This document shows positions 1-6,038 of a DNA stretch of 6,251 bases, piece by piece; position 1 is the stretch's first letter; the number at the start of each line of letters is the position of its first letter. The position numbers and the translations under genes were made by a program. The stretch is taken from NCBI GenBank assembly GCA_934446485.1, contig CAKSEM010000089.1, positions 1 to 6,251 of the forward strand. Reading direction: 5' to 3'. Origin of the DNA: an uncultured Eubacteriales bacterium (GTDB taxonomy: Bacteria > Bacillota > Clostridia > Oscillospirales > CAG-272). The notes beneath the pieces were generated by a model. The model was given only the letters and a program-made list of their open reading frames with translations, was not told the origin of the DNA and made no database searches.

Positions 1-30
1 AGTATACACCATCCGCCGCGGCTCTGTCAA
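1..30 (-). promoter_or_regulatory. Leftward promoter reading out of the window
   Basis: On the minus strand a perfect -35 box TTGACA (25-30) is followed, after 18 bases, by TATACT (1-6), which differs from the -10 consensus at one position. It would start a transcript just beyond the left edge, presumably for a minus-strand gene outside the window. It lies 66 bases past the hydrolase stop codon, with no convincing terminator between, so the next gene may receive both its own transcripts and read-through. The same box pair with the same 18-base spacing drives the glycyl radical enzyme gene. Confidence 0.6.
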
Positions 31-47
31 GTGGGCAGATGGTATAT
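4..47. repeat. Inverted repeat flanking the leftward promoter
   Basis: Arms at 4-13 (ATACACCATC) and 38-47 (GATGGTATAT) are inverted repeats of 10 bases with one mismatch. They bracket the -35 box and overlap the -10 box of the leftward promoter. The spacing between arm centres is 34 bases, a little over three helical turns, which would suit two repressor half-sites on one face of the DNA. The role as an operator is inference; chance is possible for arms of this length. Confidence 0.25.
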
Positions 48-96
48 TCCCATAAACTTAATATGAATTTTTGCACGTGCAGTGTTTTTAAAGCTG

Positions 97-948
97 TTAC
101 TTGCGGCGGCGTCTCAAAATTAGCAGAGCTGCTCCGACGGCTCCGAGTGCAAGACCGGCAAGACCAACGCGGCGTGCGCGATGCCCGGGCGCCCGCTGGC
201 GCACCTCGCGGCGAACGTTCGAGTAGAGCCAGTTTATGTTCGAAATATCGGAATATACCGTATCCCATATGTCATGATATCCGTTCTCATACTCCGTATA
301 CCGTATTCTGCCGCGTCCGCATGCCCTTATCGCCTCATACATTTCGCGCGAGCCCTCGGTCGGAACTGCGCCGTCGAGAAGGCCGTGGAACGTTCTGATG
401 GGAATTTCGGAGAGCGTTTTGGCAGCGGCAGGGTCGCCTCCGCCGCAGACTGGCATACCCGCCGCGAAGAGCGACGGATGGCGCATCATGAGATCCCAAG
501 TGCCGAATCCGCCCATGGAAAGCCCCGTCACATAGATTCTGGATCTGTCCACGTTGTAGTCGCGTATTACCGAACGCAAAATCTCGAGAACCGCCTGACA
601 CTCACGGGATTCGGTAACGTCACAGACGGAATAGTTTCCGCGCTCCCACGGAGTATAGACCCACTGACGGTTCTCGGGGCACTGCGGAGCAATTATGATG
701 GAATTGTATGCGGGAGACTCAGGATCGTCAAATACGTGCGGAAGTGCAACGCGCACCTGTGCCGTATTGTCATCTCCGCGCTCTCCCGCACCGTGCAGGA
801 ATATCATAACGGGATAGAGCACTCCGCAGTCATAGTCGCGCGGAATAAACAGACGGTACGGCATACTGTAGCCGTCCGACGAGGTCAATACCTCGATGCT
901 GAAGTCCCTCTCCGGCACGACCGTGCCGCGCCCCATAGAATCTGACAT
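97..948 (-). CDS. Alpha/beta hydrolase (predicted peptidase/esterase) with C-terminal membrane anchor
   Basis: This 283-residue protein matches the prolyl-oligopeptidase/PHB-depolymerase-like 'predicted peptidase' group of serine hydrolases. The oxyanion-hole motif HGAGERG is at residues 52-58, the nucleophile elbow GLSMGG at 142-147 (Ser144), the acid in FHGLLDGAVP (Asp192) and the base in GYHDIWD (His225), so the triad is complete. The family domain ends near residue 243. After it come a basic linker and a glycine/alanine-rich hydrophobic stretch (261-278) closed by RRRRK. No N-terminal signal peptide is visible, so the catalytic domain is probably cytoplasmic and tail-anchored, which is unusual. 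I chose the ATG at 948 because AAGGG (957-961) lies 8 bases upstream; a TTG two codons earlier would be only 2 bases from it. Substrate is unknown: a carboxylic ester or short peptide is typical. It is the last gene of the minus-strand cluster. Confidence 0.85.
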   Translation of the reverse strand: MSDSMGRGTVVPERDFSIEVLTSSDGYSMPYRLFIPRDYDCGVLYPVMIFLHGAGERGDDNTAQVRVALPHVFDDPESPAYNSIIIAPQCPENRQWVYTPWERGNYSVCDVTESRECQAVLEILRSVIRDYNVDRSRIYVTGLSMGGFGTWDLMMRHPSLFAAGMPVCGGGDPAAAKTLSEIPIRTFHGLLDGAVPTEGSREMYEAIRACGRGRIRYTEYENGYHDIWDTVYSDISNINWLYSNVRREVRQRAPGHRARRVGLAGLALGAVGAALLILRRRRK

Positions 949-974
949 TTTCAAAACCCTTACCTTCTTTCCAC

Positions 975-1005
975 CTGCGCAGTGCCGCTGTGCGGCACTG
1001 CGCAG
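975..1005. promoter_or_regulatory. Perfect 14-bp hairpin between dapL and the hydrolase gene
   Basis: Bases 975-988 and 992-1005 are exact reverse complements (CTGCGCAGTGCCGC and its partner) around a 3-base loop. On the minus-strand transcript the hairpin lies between the dapL stop and the hydrolase ribosome binding site, ending about 8 bases before the purine-rich GAAGG. No U-tract follows in that direction, so it does not look like a standard terminator. It could stabilise the downstream mRNA end, attenuate, or mark a processing site. A weak -10-like TATAAA (1011-1016, minus) just upstream lacks a good -35 box; if used, the hairpin would sit at the very 5' end of the hydrolase mRNA. Confidence 0.6.
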
Positions 1006-1046
1006 AATAATTTATACTTTTAAGAGCCTCACGGCAGACATCGAGA

Positions 1047-2252
1047 TCACAAAATGTGTCGACTTCCGTCCTCGGCAAATCGGTTAAGCCGCTCCGCTGC
1101 GGCAAGTGCGGTCTCTCTCGAGCCCAGCCCGGAAAAGCGCATATATCCTTCTCCGCACTCTCCGAATCCCGCTCCGGGAGTCGAAACGATTCCGTATTCG
1201 TGCAGAAGGAGATCAAAGAATTCCCACGAACCGTACCCATCGGGGCACTCCGCCCAGACGTACGGAGATGAGGTACCTCCGACGTGCGAAATCCCGCAGC
1301 GTGACAGTGCTTCCGATATGATCCTCGCGTTCTCAAGGTAATACCGAACCTGAGACATACATTCGGCACGCCCGGTGTCCGAGAGAGCAGCTTCAGCGGC
1401 ACGCTGAATAATATACGGCGTACCGTTATACGTCGCATCACGCCATCTTTTCCAGACCGAGCGGAGGCTCACGCCGCCGCAGATAAGCGCTGACGGCACG
1501 ATCGTCCAACCGCATCTCATCCCGGTAAATCCCGCGCATTTCGAAAGGCTCTGCACCTCAACGGCACACATCTCGGCTTCCTCGATCTCGTATACCGAAT
1601 GCGGAGAATCATCAGATATGAACGATTCATACGCCGCATCGTATATAATGATCGATCCCGTTTCAAGCGCGAACCCGACCCATGCCGAAAGCCCGCTTTG
1701 GTCATATGCCGCGCCCGTCGGATTTGCGGGTGAGCATAAATATATGATGTACCCGTCACGGTCAAGCATATCGGGCAGCGGGAGGTACCCGTTTTCCGAA
1801 TCTGCACGAACATATTTGATCTGTCGTCCCGCCCACAGATTTACCTCGGCGTAAACGGGATATGACGGCTCGGTCAGCACGACAGCAGCATTGCCGAACA
1901 ACTCCGAGAGCGCAGCAAGGTCGCTCTTCGCACCGTCCGATATGAATATCTCCTCCTGTGATATGTTCACGCCGAGTGATGAGTACTTCTCCGCCACGGC
2001 ACACCTCAGAAAGCCGTATCCCTCCGATGGTGCGTACCCGCGCTGACCGCAGACTGTCCCCATTTCGTGCGCTGCGTTCTCCGCCGCGCGGCACACACTG
2101 TCGCAGAGCGGCAATGTGACATCACCGATTCCGAGCTTCAGCAGGTTATGTGACGGTGACCCTGCAAGGTAAGATTCCACTCTGCGTGAAACCTCCGAAA
2201 AGAGATAGTCATTTCCGAGGCGGCTGCAGCCTTCGTTCGGTTCGATCCTCAT
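1047..2252 (-). CDS. dapL: LL-diaminopimelate aminotransferase
   Basis: DapL is a PLP-dependent class I/II aminotransferase that converts tetrahydrodipicolinate directly to LL-2,6-diaminopimelate with glutamate as amino donor, bypassing the succinylase and acetylase routes. The 401-residue product has the usual length. Visible family signatures are GIGDVTLPL (41-49), SDGAKSD (105-111), SPANPTG with Asn178, DAAYESF with Asp205 and Tyr208, the PLP lysine Lys238 in SLSKCAGFTGMRCGW, and the C-terminal arginine Arg372 in GYMRFSGLGSRE. Small departures from the common sequence are PANPTG for PNNPTG and RFSGLGSRE for RLTAFGSRE. I chose ATG at 2252, not GTG at 2258: GGAGG (2260-2264) is 7 bases from the ATG but only 1 from the GTG. 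The start overlaps the dapF stop as ATGA, indicating translational coupling. The enzyme makes the substrate of DapF. Confidence 0.93.
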   Translation of the reverse strand: MRIEPNEGCSRLGNDYLFSEVSRRVESYLAGSPSHNLLKLGIGDVTLPLCDSVCRAAENAAHEMGTVCGQRGYAPSEGYGFLRCAVAEKYSSLGVNISQEEIFISDGAKSDLAALSELFGNAAVVLTEPSYPVYAEVNLWAGRQIKYVRADSENGYLPLPDMLDRDGYIIYLCSPANPTGAAYDQSGLSAWVGFALETGSIIIYDAAYESFISDDSPHSVYEIEEAEMCAVEVQSLSKCAGFTGMRCGWTIVPSALICGGVSLRSVWKRWRDATYNGTPYIIQRAAEAALSDTGRAECMSQVRYYLENARIISEALSRCGISHVGGTSSPYVWAECPDGYGSWEFFDLLLHEYGIVSTPGAGFGECGEGYMRFSGLGSRETALAAAERLNRFAEDGSRHIL

Positions 2253-3115
2253 AGGCACGCCTCCGAGGCATCCCCGATCGGGTACATTCCCTCATACACC
2301 GTTTCCACCGCACCCTCAAGCGTAAGTCCGAGAGATGCGTCGCATGTGACACGCATATCGCCGCCCGGCATCACGACGCGTGTCGTTGAGCATGGCCCGA
2401 TATACCCGTTTATATGCGCAGCAGCGACTGCGGCACAAGCACCGCTGCCGCAAGAGCCGGTCTCGCCGCTGCCGCGTTCAAAGACGCGCACCTCAAGGCT
2501 GCCGTCCGAACGGAGATTTGCAAATTCAACATTCACACGATCCGGAAACATCGGATGCTGTTCAAGCTTTGCACCGACGCTGCCGCAGAGCAAAAGCTCA
2601 TCCCGCGCGCAAAATATGACCGCGTGAGGATTCCCGACCGACAGCGCCGTAACAGAATATCTATCCCCGTCAATATCGACAGGTACATTCGTTACGGTCT
2701 CACCATGCCACACTGCGGGAATATCGGCCGGCACTCTCGATGCCCTGCCCATTTCTGCCGAAACAGAGATCACCTTGCCGCAGTCGGTTATGATCCTGAC
2801 CCGTCTGACACCGCTCAGCGTTTCGATATCAAGCTCTCCGCCGCACCGTTTTCGGTCGTAAAAGTACCTTGCCGTCATGCGCAACGCATTTCCGCACGTC
2901 AAGCCCTCGCTGCCGTCCGCATTGTACATTCGCATTCCGACATCGGCGATCTCAGACGGCACGATGAGAACGATTCCGTCCGCACCGACCGACATCCGCC
3001 GCCTCGACATTGCAACCGCCAACGCCGACGGGTCGCCGATCGGAGTCTCCGTGCAGTCTATAACTATGTAGTCGTTGCCGGATGCCTGCATTTTTGTAAA
3101 TTTTATCAAATCCAT
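2249..3115 (-). CDS. dapF: Diaminopimelate epimerase
   Basis: DapF converts LL-diaminopimelate to the meso form used for peptidoglycan cross-links and as the precursor of lysine. It is a cofactor-independent, two-base epimerase of the cytoplasm. In the 288-residue product the N-terminal signature FTKMQASGNDYIVID (6-20) is present. The two catalytic cysteines are visible as Cys74 in GLTCGNALRM and Cys222 in GETGSCGSGACA. Length is close to the usual 270-280. The start at 3115 is preferred over in-frame codons further up (to 3274) because it gives the standard DapF N-terminus, has GGAGG at 3120-3124 (a short 4-base spacer), and because the promoter at 3165-3193 would start transcription near 3158, downstream of the longer start. 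It is the first gene of the minus-strand cluster and its stop overlaps the dapL start. Confidence 0.95.
   Translation of the reverse strand: MDLIKFTKMQASGNDYIVIDCTETPIGDPSALAVAMSRRRMSVGADGIVLIVPSEIADVGMRMYNADGSEGLTCGNALRMTARYFYDRKRCGGELDIETLSGVRRVRIITDCGKVISVSAEMGRASRVPADIPAVWHGETVTNVPVDIDGDRYSVTALSVGNPHAVIFCARDELLLCGSVGAKLEQHPMFPDRVNVEFANLRSDGSLEVRVFERGSGETGSCGSGACAAVAAAHINGYIGPCSTTRVVMPGGDMRVTCDASLGLTLEGAVETVYEGMYPIGDASEACL
2260..2264 (-). promoter_or_regulatory. Ribosome binding site of dapL, inside dapF
   Basis: GGAGG on the minus strand lies within the last codons of dapF, 7 bases before the ATG of dapL. It decides the dapL start at 2252 against the GTG at 2258. Confidence 0.8.
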
Positions 3116-3153
3116 AGCTCCTCCGCGTCCTAACGCCGTCGGGAGAAGTTCTT

Positions 3154-3172
3154 CGGATGATAATATTATCCG
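3154..3172. repeat. Operator-like dyad over the dapF -10 box
   Basis: The arms CGGATGATA (3154-3162) and TATTATCCG (3164-3172) are inverted repeats of 9 bases with one mismatch around a single central base. The dyad covers the -10 box and start region of the dapF promoter; a perfect 12-base palindrome GATAATATTATC (3159-3170) is nested in it. Position and symmetry fit a repressor site, but an AT-rich -10 region easily gives short palindromes. Confidence 0.3.
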
Positions 3173-3193
3173 ATAGAACATAGCGTTTGTCAA
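3165..3193 (-). promoter_or_regulatory. Promoter of the dapF-dapL operon
   Basis: On the minus strand a perfect TTGACA (3188-3193) is followed after 17 bases by GATAAT (3165-3170), one mismatch from the -10 consensus. Transcription should begin near 3158, giving a leader of about 43 bases. That is too short for a lysine riboswitch, so lysine control, if any, would have to act at the promoter or elsewhere. Confidence 0.75.
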
Positions 3194-3252
3194 GATAAAA
3201 TCCGATAAATCTTCAACAAAAAACACGGACCTGTCGATCGGCGCTGCGACGC

Positions 3253-3304
3253 ATAAAAAATTTATAATTGGCACTTGACAATCTCCCGTAAATTAATATA
3301 TACT
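3253..3304 (+). promoter_or_regulatory. Promoter of the glycyl radical enzyme gene, with UP-like A/T tract
   Basis: A perfect -35 box TTGACA (3275-3280) is followed after 18 bases by TATACT (3299-3304), one mismatch from consensus. Immediately upstream, 3253-3269 is almost pure A/T with an A-run and T-run, as in an UP element that contacts the RNA polymerase alpha subunit. Transcription should begin near 3311, giving a leader of about 73 bases. The promoter is divergent from that of dapF; the -35 boxes are about 80 bases apart. Confidence 0.75.
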
Positions 3305-3334
3305 GATTTTGATATGTAAATTATTACGGCACAG

Positions 3335-3349
3335 CAGATACGGTATCTG
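3335..3349. promoter_or_regulatory. 15-base palindrome in the glycyl radical enzyme leader
   Basis: CAGATAC (3335-3341) and GTATCTG (3343-3349) are exact inverted repeats around one G. The site lies some 25-40 bases downstream of the predicted transcription start and about 24 bases before the ribosome binding site, where a repressor could block elongation. As RNA it could form a 5-bp hairpin with a 5-base loop. No regulator gene is in the window; the function is inference. Confidence 0.35.
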
Positions 3350-3383
3350 TGCGATATTTTCGTCTGCCGATCGGAGGTACATT

Positions 3384-5636
3384 ATGGGAAACGTCAACGA
3401 TATCTACCGCTTTTCGGAGAGAACCGAGCGTCTGAGGCATGATATGGATGAACGGAGCGATCCGGTGAAGATCAGGTGCGGCAAATTTACACGTCCCGAC
3501 GACGACGGTCTGACCCCGTTTGAGGATGTGTTTGAGAGGTATCCGAATGAGCCCTACATCATATGCCTGGCACACGCAATCGTTGAATCGTGGATGGTGA
3601 CGGAGCCGATACTGTTCCCGAGAGATATGCTGATCGGTCATCCGCGACCGGATCGCAATCTGCACGAGCATTTCAGTTGGGGAATACAGTGTGCCTGCGC
3701 CCCCGAGGATATGTCTCCGCGCACACGTGCACTCGCCGACAAACTCTTTCCTCTCGGCTCAGAACACATGGACTCAGTCGGCAGAGAGCTGCTCGGCGAT
3801 GAGGCATACGACGCCGCAAGGAACAGCGGACTCTGGTGGACCGGAGGTTATCAGGGGCACACAGTTCCAAGCTACGACAAGCTGCTCACGCTCGGAATCG
3901 GCGGAGTCGTCGCCCAGATAGATGAATACGACGGAAAGACCCCTGAAGCCGACACAAAGAAAAAAGAGTTTTACGAGGCTTGCCGCATAGTAATGCGCGG
4001 TTTTTCAAAGTGGATACTGATGAACGCAGATTTTGCTGCGGCACGTGCCGCGGCGGCGGCCGATCCGACGGAAGCCGCAGAGGACACTGCAATTGCAGAA
4101 AACTGCCGAAGAATAGCGTGGGATGCTCCCACCGACATGGCGGGTGCCGCACAGCTAACGTGGTTTTACTCTCTCTGGGACTGGAACGACTGTCTCGGCA
4201 GACTTGACCAGTACCTATACCGCTTCTATCGCGGACATGAGGATGATGACACTGTTGCCGCGCTCATGATGAAGTTTTGCGAACAGGGTGTCCACTGCGT
4301 CACGGTCGGCGGGCAGACTCCGTCCGGACAGGATGCAACGAATGAACTCTCGTATCTGACACTTCAGATACTGCGGGCAATGCACGAGATACACCCCCGA
4401 ATGACGGTCAGAATACACAGTGAAACTCCGCCGGAGCTGCTCGATCTGGCTGTAACCATGTGGTCGGAGGGAATGTCCGACCCGACACTTGCCGGCGACG
4501 AGACCGTTATCGCAGCGCTCACCGGATACGGTGCCCGACTTGAAGATGCCCGCGACTACACGGTTCTCGGGTGTCAGGAAATAGAGATACCCGGCAAGAG
4601 CAATTTCGGCTGCGAGGACGGAAGCCTAAATCTTGCAAAGATCCTCGAATACACTCTGAATCACGGATGCGATCGTTTCAGCGGATGCCGCGTCGGTTTG
4701 GATCTCGGGGGAACGACCGATTACCGCACGTTTGATGAGCTCTGGACGGCATATACCGCCGAAGTGAAGTATTTCACTAAGATGTTCGTAGAACTGTGCA
4801 ACCTCGGCGTAGACATCCGGGTTGCAAATGCAGCAAAGCTCGTAAAGTCGCCGCTCACCGAAGCATGCATAGAACGCGGACTGAATCTTGATGACGGCGG
4901 AGCAATATACAACTACGGTGTCGTTGAGACTGCCGGGCACAGTGCAGTCGCCGACTCTCTGTATGCTATGCGCCGTCTCGTATATGATGAAGGCAGAATC
5001 TCACTTGAGGAGCTCGAGGCTGCAATAGCCTCGGACTTTGAAGGGCATGAGGAGACACGCAGGATGCTTCTCGGTGTACCGAAGTTCGGGAACAACGACG
5101 AGGGTGCCGACGAAATGGCTCAGCGTGTGCTCGATATGTTCTGGAATGAGATCGGGCACTACACCTCGAGGCGCGGCGGTGTATTCACCGGAGCATGCTC
5201 GCTGCTTGAGGGCGGTATCACATACGGTGAGGCAACATGGGCTATGCCGGACGGCCGGCATACGGGAGCCCCGCTCGGCAATACGATCGGTCCGCGCACG
5301 GGCTCCGACCGAAACGGGCTGACCGCAATGCTCACCTCGGTTGCAAAGCTACCGCTGCGGCTCGGAGTCGGCGGATCGACCTGTAATGTGCTCATACCGA
5401 CGACGCTCATATCGAACGATGAATCGCGCACGGTAATTGCATCGCTTATGAGGACATTTTTGAAAATGGGCGGGCAGCTTGCACAAATAACGACAGCAAC
5501 GCTCGATGAAATGAAAGCCGCACAGGTACATCCCGAAGAGCACGAGGATCTGATAGTCCGCGTCGGAGGATTCAGTGCTAAATTCGTTCAGCTTGAACGT
5601 CGGACGCAGGATGAAATAATCGCAAGATATGCATAA
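3384..5636 (+). CDS. Glycyl radical enzyme of the pyruvate formate-lyase/dehydratase superfamily, substrate unknown
   Basis: Glycyl radical enzymes (GREs) use a backbone glycine radical, installed by a radical-SAM activase, to make a cysteine thiyl radical that abstracts hydrogen from the substrate. They work only without oxygen. This 750-residue protein has the C-terminal motif RVGGFSAKF with the predicted radical residue Gly729, and the active-site loop DYTVLGCQEIEIPGKS with Cys397 and Glu399. Other superfamily blocks are GGYQGHTVPSYDKLL (His159), LGRLDQYLYRFY (271-282), GGQTPSGQDATNELSYL (309-325), GGAIYNYG (505-512) and PDGRHTGAPLGN (622-633). The CxE pair points to the dehydratase/lyase side, not to true pyruvate formate-lyase, which has CC. 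GCQEI replaces the usual GCVEP, and the ESNGHSIS-like segment before LGRLDQ is replaced by SLWDWNDC, so a glycerol or diol substrate is doubtful. ATG at 3384 has GGAGG (3373-3377) 6 bases upstream; a TTG at 3309 lies at or before the predicted transcript start. No activase gene is adjacent within the window. Confidence 0.9.
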   Translation: MGNVNDIYRFSERTERLRHDMDERSDPVKIRCGKFTRPDDDGLTPFEDVFERYPNEPYIICLAHAIVESWMVTEPILFPRDMLIGHPRPDRNLHEHFSWGIQCACAPEDMSPRTRALADKLFPLGSEHMDSVGRELLGDEAYDAARNSGLWWTGGYQGHTVPSYDKLLTLGIGGVVAQIDEYDGKTPEADTKKKEFYEACRIVMRGFSKWILMNADFAAARAAAAADPTEAAEDTAIAENCRRIAWDAPTDMAGAAQLTWFYSLWDWNDCLGRLDQYLYRFYRGHEDDDTVAALMMKFCEQGVHCVTVGGQTPSGQDATNELSYLTLQILRAMHEIHPRMTVRIHSETPPELLDLAVTMWSEGMSDPTLAGDETVIAALTGYGARLEDARDYTVLGCQEIEIPGKSNFGCEDGSLNLAKILEYTLNHGCDRFSGCRVGLDLGGTTDYRTFDELWTAYTAEVKYFTKMFVELCNLGVDIRVANAAKLVKSPLTEACIERGLNLDDGGAIYNYGVVETAGHSAVADSLYAMRRLVYDEGRISLEELEAAIASDFEGHEETRRMLLGVPKFGNNDEGADEMAQRVLDMFWNEIGHYTSRRGGVFTGACSLLEGGITYGEATWAMPDGRHTGAPLGNTIGPRTGSDRNGLTAMLTSVAKLPLRLGVGGSTCNVLIPTTLISNDESRTVIASLMRTFLKMGGQLAQITTATLDEMKAAQVHPEEHEDLIVRVGGFSAKFVQLERRTQDEIIARYA

Positions 5637-5690
5637 AAAGATATCACGGGCAGCGTTTCCGCGCTGCCCGTGATATCTTTATCGTTTTAT
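5637..5690. terminator. Bidirectional hairpin terminator after the glycyl radical enzyme gene
   Basis: Arms 5637-5655 (AAAGATATCACGGGCAGCG) and 5662-5680 are a perfect 19-bp inverted repeat with a 6-base loop (TTTCCG). The stem begins at the base after the TAA stop. On plus it is followed by TTT ATCG TTTTATT; on minus the stem ends in TTTTT. It should therefore stop the GRE transcript and also any leftward transcript from the right. It makes the GRE a single-gene transcript on this side. Confidence 0.9.
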
Positions 5691-5864
5691 TCGCGAATTA
5701 ATCGACTTACATCTGTATTCGGAGCTGTCTCCAGTTATTACTTTTCGCGCTGTAATAGAGTTTATTCTCAACTCTTGTTTTATTTCTCAGTGCAGCTGCC
5801 GGTCTGCGACAGCTTTATGGGTTAAGGTTAGTCTTTTCTTTCTTTTGCATCCTCGTTTAGTTGC
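5691..5864. other. AT-rich gap without a supported gene
   Basis: Between the terminator and the candidate small gene I see no convincing coding sequence on either strand. There is a weak 6-bp hairpin at 5757-5775 (AGAGTT and AACTCT, 7-base loop) followed on plus by TGTTTTATTT, which could be a second, poor terminator. A pyrimidine-rich run lies at about 5831-5847. No tRNA, riboswitch or known small RNA is recognisable. Confidence 0.4.
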
Positions 5865-6038
5865 TTATGCCGCATACTTCTCTTTGTCCGTATCTTTTGT
5901 TGCCGTATCTTTCATCCATGTATTCTCTTTTTCTCCGCAGCCGCACGGGAGAAAACGAAAGGAAAAGGAAAACATCGCGACTGCAATAAGAGGAAAGAAA
6001 AAATATAGCGTAACGGCTGCGAACCAAAGAATCGACAT
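5865..6038 (-). CDS. Candidate 57-residue single-pass membrane protein
   Basis: I do not recognise a family. The predicted protein starts MSILWFAAVTLYFFF, with a hydrophobic, aromatic-rich segment over residues 2-30. A CGCG motif (Cys32 and Cys34) follows, then a charged tail rich in K, D and E that contains TKDTDKEK. The layout suggests a small membrane protein with a soluble C-terminus. ATG at 6038 is preceded by GAGGGAG (6041-6047), a fair ribosome binding site. A longer form from 6146 (93 residues) is open but has no visible ribosome site. The gene is convergent with the GRE and the shared hairpin at 5637-5680 would terminate it. Against it: the region is short, has no recognisable promoter, and no homology can be judged by eye. 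Confidence 0.4.
   Translation of the reverse strand: MSILWFAAVTLYFFFPLIAVAMFSFSFRFLPCGCGEKENTWMKDTATKDTDKEKYAA

Noticed and set aside
181..945. Long plus-strand open frame (254 codons) opposite the hydrolase gene
   Set aside because: It is antisense to a protein with a complete catalytic triad and gives a low-complexity, arginine-rich translation without family motifs. Long antisense frames are common opposite GC-rich genes.
975..1005. Intrinsic terminator after dapL
   Set aside because: The hairpin is strong but the minus strand continues GTGGAAAGAAGG with no U-tract, so termination is not supported by sequence.
830..1441. Minus-strand frame overlapping the hydrolase and dapL
   Set aside because: It runs in another frame through the ends of two well-supported genes and across the intergenic hairpin. 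No family signal is visible.
2414..3133. Plus-strand open frame (239 codons) opposite dapF
   Set aside because: It mirrors dapF, which has both catalytic cysteines. The translation is rich in Arg, Ala, His and Cys with no recognisable domain.
3116..3274. N-terminal extension of dapF to 3274
   Set aside because: It would cross the dapF promoter and precede the transcription start. DapF proteins normally begin at the residue chosen here.
3309..3383. Upstream TTG start extending the glycyl radical enzyme by 25 residues
   Set aside because: The predicted transcript begins at about 3311, no ribosome site precedes it, and the extra residues are not GRE-like.
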